A stretch of DNA of 64,000 bases from Pseudomonas sp. (GCF_002796985.1 NZ_PEKX01000008.1:248001-312000); one strand, 5' to 3'. Numbered from the stretch's first letter, positions 23,180 to 35,408 are shown. Notes: generated by a model from the sequence alone, not told the origin. A program made the numbers and translations.

Positions 23180-23326
23180 AGTACCCATGACCACGTATCT
23201 CCCCGGCCGTTGCGGAGAACACGTGGTCAAAGGTCTTGCCAGGCAAAGCTGCTGACGACGCCATGGCCTGTGGGCCAAGTGTGTTGACGTCGCCCCCGTT
23301 CACGGAACGGTCGGCTACTCCCCAAT
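23180..23326 (-). promoter_or_regulatory. yybP-ykoY riboswitch (Mn2+-sensing)
   Basis: Read on the minus strand, the leader begins TTGGGGAGTAGCCGACC, the hallmark start of yybP-ykoY RNAs. It continues with ACGTCAACACA and with GGCAAGACCTTTGACC. GACCACGT (from 23227) then pairs with ACGTGGTC (23189-23196). Known members bind Mn2+ and raise expression of Mn exporters (mntP, alx, CaCA or UPF0016 genes). About 70 bases separate it from the exchanger ATG, room for an expression platform. Exact borders are approximate. Confidence 0.82.
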
Positions 23327-23372
23327 GACGCCGCGCATTTTAGCGGATCGGGTGAGCAGCTCAACCCATGCC

Positions 23373-26300
23373 TTACCAGGTATCGATCAGTGGGCGCTTT
23401 TTCCCCTGACGTGGGGCTGGTTTCGGCGTCGATGCCAGGCCGCGCAGCAACCAGCGGCGGGTGTCGGCGGGGTCGATGACGTCGTCGATCTCCAGGTAGC
23501 TCGCCATGTTCAGCCCCTTGCCGTTGCGGTAGGCGGCAGCGACCAGCTTGTCGAACAGCTTCTGCCGCTCCTGCGCGTCTTCGATGGCGGCCAGTTCCTT
23601 GGCGTAGCCGAGGCGGATCGCCCCTTCCAGGCCCATGGCGCCGAACTCGCCGCTGGGCCAGGCCACGGTGAACAGCGCTGCGTGGAAGCTGCCGGCCGCC
23701 ATCGCCTGCGCGCCCAGGCCGTAACCCTTGCGCAGCACAACGGTGAAGAAGGGCACGCTGAGGCTGGCGGCAGTGACGAACATGCGCGAGACGTGGCGTA
23801 CTGTGCCGGTCTTCTCCGCCTCCGGGCCGACCATGAAGCCGGGGGTGTCGCACAGCGAGATGATCGGCAGGTCGAAGGCGTCGCACAGCTGCATGAAGCG
23901 CGCGGCCTTGTCGCCGGCCTCGGCGTCGATGGCGCCGCCCAGGTGCATGGGGTTGTTGGCGATCAGGCCGAAGGGCTTGCCTTCGATGCGCACCAGCGCG
24001 GTGATCATCCCGGCGGCGAACTGGCGGCGCAGTTCCAGCACGGAGTCGCTGTCGGCCAGTTGCTCAATGACCTGGCGGATGTCGTAGACGCGCAGGCGAT
24101 TTTCCGGGATTGCGTGGCGCAGCAGGCGCTGGTCGGCGCATTGCCAATCGCTGGTGTCGCCCTGGAAGTACGCGAGGTACTGGCGAGCGACACGGGTGGC
24201 TTCGGCCTCGTCCTGCACCAGCACGTCGATCACACCGTTAGCGCTCTGCACGTCACTGGGGCCGACTTCCTCGGGGACAAACTTGCCCAGGCCGCCGCCC
24301 TCGATCATCGCCGGGCCCGCCATCCCCAGGCTGGTATCGCGGGTGGCAATGATCACGTCGCAGCAGCCCAGCAGCGCGGCATTGCCGGCGAAGCAGCGGC
24401 CGGAGACCACGCCCACCAGCGGCACCAGCCCGGACAGCCGCGCCAGTCCGACGAAGCTCATGTTGTCCAGCCCGGCCACGCCGACGAAGTCGGTGTCGCC
24501 CGGACGCCCGCCGCCACCTTCGGCGTAGAGCACCAACGGGATGCGCCACTGTTCGGCGAGGTGCAGCATGCGGTCGGTCTTCTTGTGGTTCATCACGCCC
24601 TGGGTACCGGCGAACACCGTGTAGTCGTACGCCAGCACCAGGCAGCGCGCCTTCTCGTCGCCGAACTGCCCGGCGTTGATGCTGCCCAGGCCGCTGACCA
24701 GGCCGTCGGCGGGGCTGCTGGTGATCAGCTCTTCGACGCTGCGCCGGCGGCGTTGGGCGGCGATGGCCAGGGCGCCGTACTCAATGAAGCTGCCGTCATC
24801 GAGCAGGTCGGCGAGGTTCTCGCGGGTGGTGCGCTTGCCGATCCTGTGGCGCTTGGCGACAGCCTCCGGGCGGCGCTCGTCGAGACCGATGGCGTGACGT
24901 TCGAGGACTTCGGCGAGGTCGGCGCGGATGGCGTCGAGGTCGATGACCGCTTCGTTCTGGCTGCCCTGTACTTCGATGTCCGCCGGTTCGACGAACAGCA
25001 GCGCATCGCCTGCGCCGAGGCTGTCGCCGGGGGTGGCGGCGAGACTGTGGACGATGCCACTGGCGCTGGCCTTCACCTCGAACTCCATCTTCATCGCCTC
25101 GACCACGGCGATGGTCTGGCCCTGGGCGACGGCGTCGCCAGCAGCCACGTTCAGGCTGACCAGCACGCCCGCGCTGGGTGTGGCTAGCGGGATGCAGCCG
25201 GCCGGCGCTTCGCTGGATCGTTGAGCTTCCGGCGCGGTGCCGGCATGACTGAAGAAGCGGTGCGGGTGCGCGTGCTCCTGCGCGCCGAGTAGCGTGGGGA
25301 GATGTTCTTCGATGTAGCACGTGGTGACCTGGTTGTCTGCCACCGCCTGTTGGCGCAGCAGATTGAGCAGCAGCGGGATGTTGCTCGCCACGCCTTCGAG
25401 ACGGAACTCGCAGAGTGCGCGGTAGGCGCGCTGCACCAGTTGTGGATAACCGCCAGTGCCGTGGACGATCAGCTTGGCCAGCAGCGAGTCGTAGCCGGCG
25501 CTGTTGCGGTAGCCGGCGTAGCCGTAGCCATCCACGCGCAGGCCGGGGCCGCTGGGTGGCTCGTAGGCGCTGAGGGTGCCGCAGGCGAGGTGCGGTGTGC
25601 CGTCGCTGGCGAGGCTTTCCAGGTTGATCCGCAGTTGCAGGGCATGGCCGCGCGGCTCGGGAATCTCGGATTGGGTCAGGTTCAATTCGGCGAGGCTGGC
25701 GCCGGCAGCGATACGCAGCTGTGCCTGCACCAGGTCGATGCCGGTTACCGCCTCGGTGACGGTGTGCTCGACCTGCAGGCGCGGGTTGGCTTCCATGAAC
25801 ACGAAGTCGCCGCTCTCCTCGTCCAGCAGGAACTCGAAGGTGCCCAGGCCGCGGTAGTTCACCGCTTCGGCGAGGCGCACGGCGGCGGCGAGGATGGCGC
25901 CGCGCAGGCGTGGGTGCAGGTTGGGGCTGGGGGCGATCTCCAATAGTTTCTGGTGGCGCCGTTGCAGGGTGCAGTCGCGCTCCCCCAGGTGGCTGACGAC
26001 GCGGCCGTCGCCGATGACCTGCACTTCGATGTGGCGGGCGTGCTGGATCAGGCGTTCGACATAGAGCCGATCATCGCCGAAGGCCGCGCGGGCTTCGGCC
26101 TGGCAGCGGGCGTAGGCATCGGCGATTTCCTCGACGCTGCGCACCGCGCGCATGCCGCGCCCGCCGCCGCCGGCGAGGGCCTTGATCATCATGCCGGCGC
26201 TGGCGGGCAGTTCGCGGAAGAAGCGCTCGGCATCTGCCAATGTTGTGGCGCTGGTGCTGCCGGCGGCCAATGCCACGCCATGTGCGCGGGCGAGGTCGCG

Positions 26301-26657
26301 GGCGCGGGCCTTGTCGCCGAAGACGTCGAGCACTTCCGCCGAGGGGCCGACGAAGGTGAGCCCGGCGGCTTCGCAGCGGCGGGCGAAACCGGCGTTCTCG
26401 GACAGGAAGCCATAGCCCGGATGCACCGCGTCACAGCCCTGGGCCAGGGCGATGTCGATGATCTGCTGCTGGTCGAGGTAGGCGCTGGCGCCGCGCCCCT
26501 GCAGGGCTGCAGCCTGGTCGGCCTGGCGCGTGTGCAGCGAGGTGGCGTCGTCCTCGGCGAAGATCGCCAGCGTCTGGATACCCAGCTCCGCGGCGGCGCG
26601 GGCAATACGGATGGCGATCTCGCCACGGTTGGCGATGAGCAGGCGGGTGACGGGCAT
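23373..26657 (-). CDS. Single-chain biotin-dependent acyl-CoA carboxylase (LCC/PA1400-like)
   Basis: A 1094-residue multidomain enzyme. An ATP-grasp biotin carboxylase (VTRLLIANRGEIAIR at the start, GGGGRGMR near 170) is followed by a biotin carboxyl carrier segment with biotinyl Lys523 in EAMKMEF and a carboxyltransferase with fused alpha/beta halves. This order and length match the single-polypeptide long- or short-chain acyl-CoA carboxylases such as P. aeruginosa PA1400, once annotated as pyruvate carboxylase. It fixes bicarbonate onto an acyl-CoA. Substrate chain length is unknown. The ATG at 26657 gives the family N-terminus. Confidence 0.87.
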   Translation of the reverse strand: MPVTRLLIANRGEIAIRIARAAAELGIQTLAIFAEDDATSLHTRQADQAAALQGRGASAYLDQQQIIDIALAQGCDAVHPGYGFLSENAGFARRCEAAGLTFVGPSAEVLDVFGDKARARDLARAHGVALAAGSTSATTLADAERFFRELPASAGMMIKALAGGGGRGMRAVRSVEEIADAYARCQAEARAAFGDDRLYVERLIQHARHIEVQVIGDGRVVSHLGERDCTLQRRHQKLLEIAPSPNLHPRLRGAILAAAVRLAEAVNYRGLGTFEFLLDEESGDFVFMEANPRLQVEHTVTEAVTGIDLVQAQLRIAAGASLAELNLTQSEIPEPRGHALQLRINLESLASDGTPHLACGTLSAYEPPSGPGLRVDGYGYAGYRNSAGYDSLLAKLIVHGTGGYPQLVQRAYRALCEFRLEGVASNIPLLLNLLRQQAVADNQVTTCYIEEHLPTLLGAQEHAHPHRFFSHAGTAPEAQRSSEAPAGCIPLATPSAGVLVSLNVAAGDAVAQGQTIAVVEAMKMEFEVKASASGIVHSLAATPGDSLGAGDALLFVEPADIEVQGSQNEAVIDLDAIRADLAEVLERHAIGLDERRPEAVAKRHRIGKRTTRENLADLLDDGSFIEYGALAIAAQRRRRSVEELITSSPADGLVSGLGSINAGQFGDEKARCLVLAYDYTVFAGTQGVMNHKKTDRMLHLAEQWRIPLVLYAEGGGGRPGDTDFVGVAGLDNMSFVGLARLSGLVPLVGVVSGRCFAGNAALLGCCDVIIATRDTSLGMAGPAMIEGGGLGKFVPEEVGPSDVQSANGVIDVLVQDEAEATRVARQYLAYFQGDTSDWQCADQRLLRHAIPENRLRVYDIRQVIEQLADSDSVLELRRQFAAGMITALVRIEGKPFGLIANNPMHLGGAIDAEAGDKAARFMQLCDAFDLPIISLCDTPGFMVGPEAEKTGTVRHVSRMFVTAASLSVPFFTVVLRKGYGLGAQAMAAGSFHAALFTVAWPSGEFGAMGLEGAIRLGYAKELAAIEDAQERQKLFDKLVAAAYRNGKGLNMASYLEIDDVIDPADTRRWLLRGLASTPKPAPRQGKKRPLIDTW

Positions 26658-26808
26658 GGCGATTCCGGTTGGGATTCTTGTGGTCGGGAATCGCACCATC
26701 TTAGGCGGGTGGGGAGGGCGGGGAATCAAGTACGGCGTCGCGAATGGCGCAGGCTTAGTGGGCCTTATGAGCGGCGACCGGCGCGTCGGCCGGCCGCCGC
26801 GTGCGGGA

Positions 26809-27075
26809 TCACCCGTTGGCTCCGCCGTCGCCGCTGTTTTTCTTCAGCAATTGCAGGGCTTTTTCGGTCTGCGCGATGCAGGCCTTGGTGTCACCTGCGG
26901 CCTGGGCCTGGGCGGCTTTTTCCTGCAGGCGCATGGCCTGTTCCTGGGCTTGGGTGTTGTTGGTGACGGTTTTCACCGCGTCATCGATCTTTTGCAGGTT
27001 GTCGCTGCACAGGTCGGCAGCAAAAACCGGCGATGCCAGCAGCGCGGCGATAATGATCAGGGCGGCACGTTTCAT
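26809..27075 (-). CDS. Small secreted helical protein
   Basis: An 88-residue protein with a clear signal peptide (MKRAALIIIAALLASPVFA, cut before ADLC). The helical body is rich in Gln and Ala (QEQAMRLQEKAAQAQAAGDTKACIAQ), with two cysteines that could form a disulfide. AGGAG precedes the ATG. It follows the histidine kinase gene on the same strand by 83 bases and may be in its regulon. I do not recognise a named family. Confidence 0.75.
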   Translation of the reverse strand: MKRAALIIIAALLASPVFAADLCSDNLQKIDDAVKTVTNNTQAQEQAMRLQEKAAQAQAAGDTKACIAQTEKALQLLKKNSGDGGANG

Positions 27076-27158
27076 GGCAGTACTCCTGTCAACTTGACGG
27101 TTGTCGCGGACCGAGCGAGCGGGCCGTACAGGGTGGACTGCGGATTTTTAGACGGGGT

Positions 27159-28562
27159 TCAGAGATTGTTCCCGGCGGTTGTCGGGAGTTCGACGCAGAC
27201 GCCTAGGCCGGTGCCTTCCAGCCCTTCGTGCAGGGAAATGCGCCCGCGGTGAATCTCCACGATGCGCTTGGCAATGGGCAGCCCCAGGCCGCTGCCGTGG
27301 CTGCTGGCGACACTGGGGCTGCGGTAGAAGCGGGTGAAGATCGCCGCTTGCTCGGCCGGGGCCACGCCGGGACCGTTGTCGCGCACCCAGAGGGTCACGC
27401 CTGTCTCGCCGCTGTCCAGACTGACGGCCACGCGGCCGCCTTCGGGGGTGTAGCGCAGGGCATTGCCGACCAGGTTGGTGAGCAGCAGTCCAAGCCACGC
27501 GGCAACGCCCTGCAGCGTGGCCTCCTGGCTGTCGAGGGTCAGCTCGATCTGCTTGTCGATGGCTTGCGGCGCGAGGTCGGCGATGGTGTCTTCGGCCAGC
27601 AGGCGCAGGTTCACCGGGGCGAAGATTTCGTGCAGCTCTTCGGCGTCCAGGCGTGCCAGCAGGAGGATCTGCTCCATCAGTGCACTGATGCGCTCGACGC
27701 TGCGGCTGACCTGTTGCAGGCCGTGGGCATGGGCGGCAGGGTCGGACGAACGCAGCGCCACCTGGGCGTGGGTGCGCAGGCTGGCCAGCGGCGTGCGTAT
27801 TTCATGAGCGGCATCGCTGGTCAGCCGGCGCTCGGCTTCGATCGCCGAGTTCAGGCGCTCCAGCAGCAGGTTCAGTTCGTTGACCAGGCTGTGCACTTCC
27901 ACCGGCGCCCGGCTCAGGGCCAGGGGGTGCAGGCTGTGGGCGCTGCGCTGGTGCACCTGTTCGATCAGGCTGCGCAGCGGCGCCAGGCCCTGGCGCACGC
28001 CGAACCACACCAGCACACCGAACAGCGGCAGGGCCAGCAGCAGCGGGAAGAGGGCGCTGAACAGCAGCAGGTGCAGGGTCTTGTGGCGGTAGTGCAAGTC
28101 CTCGAAGACCCAGATGCGCACCTCATCGGCGCCCGGCGTGGCCATCTGCAGCACGCGCCAGTTGACCCCGCGGCTGAGGAGGTCGGAGAAACCTGGCGGC
28201 TGCGCCTCGATGCCTTCTGGCGGCTTGCGAGTAGCGAGCAGCGGCTGGCCGCGATACCAGATGGCATAGCCGAGCGTGGCTTCGCGGCGGATCAGCGGCA
28301 GCCCTTCGATGGCCTTGCGGCTGCGCGCGAGGATTTCCATGGCGTCGCTGGACTGCGGGTCGATGGCGTCGGCGATGTCGACCAGGCTCAGGGCGGCCTG
28401 GCCGAAGTCGATCATGTCCTGGTCATAGAGGCGGTTCACCTGCTCACGCGTCAGGTGGTAGGTGAACAGGCCGGCTATCAGCCACAGCAAGGAGACGCCA
28501 CCGATCAGCATCAGCAGCAGGCGGCGGCTGATGGAGCCGGCGCGGCGCACGGTACCGCTCAA
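27159..28562 (-). CDS. pmrB: Sensor histidine kinase, PmrB/QseC-like
   Basis: A 467-residue inner-membrane kinase. Two membrane spans (LLLMLIGGVSLLWLIAGLF near 15-35 and LLLFSALFPLLLALPLFGVLVWF near 165-187) enclose a periplasmic sensor of about 130 residues. A HAMP-like linker, phospho-acceptor H253 (AAHEIRTPLASL), an N box (NLVGNALRYTP) and G boxes (DNGPGVAP, GSGLGLPIAK) follow. The start is a TTG overlapping the response-regulator stop; a GTG four codons later is also possible. The assignment to PmrB rests on its partner and the neighbouring lactate locus. Confidence 0.7.
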   Translation of the reverse strand: MSGTVRRAGSISRRLLLMLIGGVSLLWLIAGLFTYHLTREQVNRLYDQDMIDFGQAALSLVDIADAIDPQSSDAMEILARSRKAIEGLPLIRREATLGYAIWYRGQPLLATRKPPEGIEAQPPGFSDLLSRGVNWRVLQMATPGADEVRIWVFEDLHYRHKTLHLLLFSALFPLLLALPLFGVLVWFGVRQGLAPLRSLIEQVHQRSAHSLHPLALSRAPVEVHSLVNELNLLLERLNSAIEAERRLTSDAAHEIRTPLASLRTHAQVALRSSDPAAHAHGLQQVSRSVERISALMEQILLLARLDAEELHEIFAPVNLRLLAEDTIADLAPQAIDKQIELTLDSQEATLQGVAAWLGLLLTNLVGNALRYTPEGGRVAVSLDSGETGVTLWVRDNGPGVAPAEQAAIFTRFYRSPSVASSHGSGLGLPIAKRIVEIHRGRISLHEGLEGTGLGVCVELPTTAGNNL

Positions 28563-29236
28563 GACTGTCTGGCGCCTTCGGGGCGGTCGATGCCGTAGCC
28601 GATGCCGCGCACGGTGCGGATCAGGCCGTTGCCCAGTTTGCGTCGCAGGTGATGGATGTGGACTTCGATGGCGTTGCTCTCCAGGTCGCCATCCCAGCCG
28701 TAGAGCGCTTCCACCAGACGGGTGCGCGACAGTACCTTGCCGCGCTGCTCCAGTAGCAGGCGCAGCAACGCGTACTCGCGCGGGGCCAGGTCGACCGGTA
28801 AGCCAGCCAGGCTGACCAGGTGGGTCGCCGGGTCCAGCGCCAACTCGCCGTGTTGCAGCAGGGGCGCGGCGCGGCCGGTGTGACGGCGGGTGAGGGCGCG
28901 GACGCGGGCGAGCAGTTCGTCGAGGTCGAAGGGTTTGGTCAGGTAGTCGTCGGCGCCGGCGTCGAGACCGGCCACGCGGTCGGCCACCTTGTCGCGGGCG
29001 GTGAGGATCAGCACGGGCGTCAGGTCGCCGCGCCGGCGCAGGCTGCGCAGCACTTCCAGGCCGTCCTTGCGTGGCAGGCCAAGGTCGAGGACCAGTAGGT
29101 CGAATTCGTCGGTGGCCAGGGCGTGTTCGGCGGCTACGCCGTCATTCACCCAGTCCACGGTGTCGCCTTCCAGGCCCAGCCCCGCGCGGATGCCGTCGCC
29201 CAGCAACTGGTCGTCTTCTGCTAACAGGATTCTCAT
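28559..29236 (-). CDS. pmrA: OmpR-family response regulator, PmrA-like
   Basis: A 225-residue regulator. The receiver domain has acidic pocket residues EDD (7-9), phospho-acceptor D51 (LLVLDLGLP) and K101 region (DYLTKPFDLDELLARV). The winged-helix output domain ends with SNAIEVHIHHLRRKLGNGLIRTVRGIGYGI. It closely resembles P. aeruginosa PmrA as remembered, which controls lipid A aminoarabinose addition and polymyxin resistance; QseB is the alternative. In P. aeruginosa pmrAB lie near lldRPD, as here, but the speD2/speE2-type genes usually upstream are missing. Confidence 0.75.
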   Translation of the reverse strand: MRILLAEDDQLLGDGIRAGLGLEGDTVDWVNDGVAAEHALATDEFDLLVLDLGLPRKDGLEVLRSLRRRGDLTPVLILTARDKVADRVAGLDAGADDYLTKPFDLDELLARVRALTRRHTGRAAPLLQHGELALDPATHLVSLAGLPVDLAPREYALLRLLLEQRGKVLSRTRLVEALYGWDGDLESNAIEVHIHHLRRKLGNGLIRTVRGIGYGIDRPEGARQS

Positions 29237-29395
29237 GGGGGTTCCCTCTACGGCCTGTGCAGCAGGATAGCTGGCGTGATCCGGTTAGGGCAGAGGGTGA
29301 CAGTGCTCGCTTAACGAGGTCTTAAGAGCAGTGGCGAATTGGTGCCGCCTGCGGTCAATCGCGGACGGAATCCGCACCTACGCGGACCGGGACCT

Positions 29396-29483
29396 GTAGG
29401 AGCGAGCTTGCTCGCGAACCGAGATTCACCTAAGTCACGAGGTGAAGCGAAGCCGTGATGTTCGCGAGCAAGCTCGCTCCTAC
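29396..29483. repeat. REP inverted pair, GCGAGCTTGCTCGC family
   Basis: Two perfect 24-bp arms in inverted orientation, 29396-29419 and 29460-29483, contain the core GCGAGCTTGCTCGC next to GTAGGA. A single degenerate copy of the other family (ATCGCGGACGGAATCCGCACCTAC) lies just before, about 29358-29381. The 255-bp space between pmrA and the lactate dehydrogenase is mostly REP sequence. Confidence 0.85.
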
Positions 29484-29491
29484 GAAGAGCG

Positions 29492-32302
<2,811 letters not shown>

Positions 32303-32388
32303 GGCGGCTCCAGTCATCATCGGTGAGCGTGGACCGCTGGACGGTCCATCGGTGTTCTTTTGTAGAGCGCACCCGAGTGCGCTTTTCT

Positions 32389-32459
32389 GTAGGAGCGAGC
32401 TTGCTCGCGAACCGGGTAGGCACGGAACTGAGCAGGTTCGCGAGCAAGCTCGCTCCTAC
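32389..32459. repeat. REP inverted pair between lldD and D-lactate dehydrogenase genes
   Basis: Perfect 24-bp inverted arms at 32389-32412 and 32436-32459 have the same core as the pair at 29.4 kb. A small extra hairpin (GCGCACCCGAGTGCGC) precedes it at 32367-32382. Lying between co-directional genes, it may trim or stabilise the operon mRNA. Confidence 0.85.
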
Positions 32460-32470
32460 AGAGGGCGATG

Positions 32471-33616
32471 TCAGGCGCCCAGTTCGCGCACCAGCGAGTC
32501 GCGGCTGATCTCGCTGATGGACTTGGTGCCGGTGAGCACCATGGCCACGCGCATTTCCTTCTCGAACAGGTCCAGCAGGTTCTTCACGCCGGCTTCGCCG
32601 TGGGTCGCCAGGGCGTAGAGGAAGGCGCGGCCGATGAGCACGGTGTCCGCGCCCAGGGCGATCATGCGCACCACGTCCAGGCCGTTGCGGATGCCGGAAT
32701 CGGCGAGGATCTTCAGGTCACCCTTCACCGCGTCGGCAATCGCCGGCAAGGCGCGGGCGCTGGAGAGCACGCCGTCGAGTTGGCGGCCGCCGTGGTTGGA
32801 GACGATGATGCCGTCGGCGCCGAATCTCACGGCGTCCTTGGCATCTTCTGGATCGAGGATGCCCTTGATGATCATCGGGCCGTCCCAGAACTCACGGATC
32901 CACTCCAGGTCCTTCCAGGAAATCGACGGGTCGAAATTGTTGCCCAGCCAGCCGATGTAGTCGGCCAGGCCGGTAGGGTTGCCGCGGTACTTGGAGATGT
33001 TGCCCAGGTCGTGGGGCTTGCCCAGCAGGCCGACGTCCAGCGCCCAGGCCGGGTGGGTCATGGCTTGCCAGACGCGACGCAGCGGCGCGTTCGGGCCACT
33101 CATGCCGGAGTGGGCGTCGCGGTAGCGGGCGCCGGGCACCGGCATGTCGACGGTGAACACCAGGGTTTTCACGCCAGCGGCCTTGGCGCGCTCCAGGGCG
33201 TTGCGCATGAAGCCGCGGTCCTTCAGCACGTAGAGCTGGAACCACATGGGCCGGTCGATGGCCGGGGCGACTTCCTCGATGGGGCAGACCGACACTGTCG
33301 ACAGGGTGAACGGGATGCCTTTCGCGGCCGCCGCGCGGGCTGCCTGGACTTCGCCGCGCCGGGCGTACATGCCGGTCAGGCCGACCGGGGCCAGGGCGAT
33401 GGGCATGCTCAACGTTTCGTCGAACAGCTTCGTCTCCAGGCTCAGCTCGGACATGTTCTTCAGCACGCGCTGGCGCAGGGCGATGCCTGCCAGGTCGTCG
33501 ACGTTGTTGCGCAGGGTGCGCTCGGCGTAGGCGCCGCCGTCGGCGTAGTGGAAGAGGAACGGCGGCAGTTTGCGTTGGGCTGCGGCGCGGTAGTCGGTAG
33601 AGGCAGAGATGATCAT
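32471..33616 (-). CDS. lldD: L-lactate dehydrogenase (FMN, respiratory)
   Basis: A 381-residue FMN-dependent alpha-hydroxyacid oxidase that passes electrons from L-lactate to the respiratory chain. Key elements are the N-terminal YRAAAQRKLPPFLFHYADGGA, the catalytic region VSNHGGRQLDGV (His-Gly-Gly-Arg) near residue 275 and the phosphate-binding DSGIRNGLDVVRMIALGAD. It acts at the inner-membrane face. It lies between lldP and the D-lactate enzyme on one strand, an lldP-lldD-dld operon. Confidence 0.95.
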   Translation of the reverse strand: MIISASTDYRAAAQRKLPPFLFHYADGGAYAERTLRNNVDDLAGIALRQRVLKNMSELSLETKLFDETLSMPIALAPVGLTGMYARRGEVQAARAAAAKGIPFTLSTVSVCPIEEVAPAIDRPMWFQLYVLKDRGFMRNALERAKAAGVKTLVFTVDMPVPGARYRDAHSGMSGPNAPLRRVWQAMTHPAWALDVGLLGKPHDLGNISKYRGNPTGLADYIGWLGNNFDPSISWKDLEWIREFWDGPMIIKGILDPEDAKDAVRFGADGIIVSNHGGRQLDGVLSSARALPAIADAVKGDLKILADSGIRNGLDVVRMIALGADTVLIGRAFLYALATHGEAGVKNLLDLFEKEMRVAMVLTGTKSISEISRDSLVRELGA

Positions 33617-33731
33617 GGGCGTCTCATCGTTGTGGGGCTTGTCGAGGTCGCCGCGCTGGCGCTGCCGACCTCGAAAGACCTTAGCTGCTTTGTGCGGATC
33701 TCCGCGCCGAAGCGCGGAGTCGGTTCTTGCC

Positions 33732-35408
33732 TTAGTGAACCAGCATGCCGGTGAAGATGTACGCCTGGGCCAGGGTGATCAGACCCACCATGGCGGCGAA
33801 CATCAGGCTGTGCTTGAGGGTGAAGCGGAACAGGTCGGATTCCTTGCCGACCATGCCGGTGGCGGCGCAGGCCACGGCGATGGATTGCGGCGAGATCATC
33901 TTGCCGGTCACGCCGCCGCTGGTGTTGGCCGCTACCAGCAGGGTGTCGTTGACCCCGATCTGGTGTGCGGTGGTGGCTTGCAGCGAGCTGAACAGCGCGT
34001 TGGAGGAAGTATCCGAACCGGTGAGGAATACGCCCAGCCAGCCGAGGAATGGCGAGAAGAACGGGAAGGCCGCACCGGTGCCGGCCAGGACCAGCGCCAG
34101 GGTGGTGGACATGCCCGAGTAGTTGGTGACGAAGGCGAAGGCCAGCACCATGCCGATGGACAGGATCGGCCACTTCAGCTCGACCAGGGTCTCCTTGAAG
34201 GTGGTCAGACCAGTTTTCGCGCTGATGCGCAGGATGAACATCGAGATCACCGCGGAGAAGAAGATCGCGGTGCCGGTGGCCGAGACCGGGTCCAGTTTGA
34301 ACACGGCGGCGATCGGCGTCGGGTTGGCGACGATCGGTGCGGTCTTCACCACCAGCTGATCCAGGTGCGGGATGGCGAAGTTGAACACCAGGTTGTACAG
34401 CGCGCCGCCCGGAGCGAAGAGCGCCTTGAACGGCTTCAGGGTCCAGATGGTGACCAGCACGGTCAGCACCAGGAAGGGCGACCAGGCCTTGAGGATCTCG
34501 CCGAAGCTGTAGGGTGTGGGCTCGGCGCTGCTTGCACCTTTGCCGCCCATGACGGCAGCATCGCCAGCAGTGGCGACCGCTTCACGCTCGCTGGCCGGCT
34601 GCCAGACCTTGAGGAACAGGGTCAGGGAAATCAGGCTGACCAGGGCGGAGGTGATGTCCGGCAGTTCCGGGCCGATGAAGTTGGAGGTGAAGTACTGGGT
34701 GATGGCGAAGCTGCCGCCCGCGACCAGCGCGGCCGGCCAGGTTTCCTTCACACCCTTGAAGCCGTCCATCATGAACACCAGCCAGAACGGTACGAGGATC
34801 GACAGGAATGGCAGTTGACGGCCGGTCATGGCGCCGATCTTGAACGCGTCGATGCCGGTGACCTGGCCCGCCACGATGATCGGGATACCCAGGGCGCCGA
34901 AGGCTACCGGCGCGGTGTTGGCGATCAGGCACAGGCCCGCGGCATACAGCGGATTGAAGCCCAGGCCGACGAGCAGGGCGGCGGTGATCGCCACCGGCGC
35001 GCCGAAGCCCGCCGCACCTTCGAGGAAGGCACCGAAGGAGAAGCCGATCAGCAGCACCTGCAGACGCTGGTCGCCGGTGATCGACAGCACCGAGCTGCGG
35101 ATTACTTCGAACTGGCCGCTCTTGACCGTGAGTTTGTAGAGGAACACCGCTGCGACGATGATCCAGGCGATCGGCCACAAGCCGTAGGCGAAGCCATAGC
35201 CGGCGGCGGCGATGGCCATGTCGGCGGGCATGCCGAAGGCGGCGATGGCGATGATGATCGAGAGGGCGAGGGTGATGCTGCCGGCGACGTGGCCCTTGAG
35301 GCGGAACACGGCGAGGGCGAGGAAGAAGAACACGATCGGGATGACGGCGACCAGCGCGGACAGGCCGAGGCTGCCGAGCGGGGTGTAGATCTGCTGCCAG
35401 GTTTGCAT
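33732..35408 (-). CDS. lldP: L-lactate permease
   Basis: A 558-residue LctP-family transporter with about 12-14 membrane segments, starting MQTWQQIYTPLGSLGLSALVAVIPI. It contains the conserved GAFLEGAAGFGAPVAITAALLVGLGF near residue 115 and GSDTSSNALFSSLQ near 460. It takes up lactate with protons. It is the first gene of the operon and divergent from its regulator, with an operator in the shared 342-bp promoter region. Confidence 0.95.
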   Translation of the reverse strand: MQTWQQIYTPLGSLGLSALVAVIPIVFFFLALAVFRLKGHVAGSITLALSIIIAIAAFGMPADMAIAAAGYGFAYGLWPIAWIIVAAVFLYKLTVKSGQFEVIRSSVLSITGDQRLQVLLIGFSFGAFLEGAAGFGAPVAITAALLVGLGFNPLYAAGLCLIANTAPVAFGALGIPIIVAGQVTGIDAFKIGAMTGRQLPFLSILVPFWLVFMMDGFKGVKETWPAALVAGGSFAITQYFTSNFIGPELPDITSALVSLISLTLFLKVWQPASEREAVATAGDAAVMGGKGASSAEPTPYSFGEILKAWSPFLVLTVLVTIWTLKPFKALFAPGGALYNLVFNFAIPHLDQLVVKTAPIVANPTPIAAVFKLDPVSATGTAIFFSAVISMFILRISAKTGLTTFKETLVELKWPILSIGMVLAFAFVTNYSGMSTTLALVLAGTGAAFPFFSPFLGWLGVFLTGSDTSSNALFSSLQATTAHQIGVNDTLLVAANTSGGVTGKMISPQSIAVACAATGMVGKESDLFRFTLKHSLMFAAMVGLITLAQAYIFTGMLVH

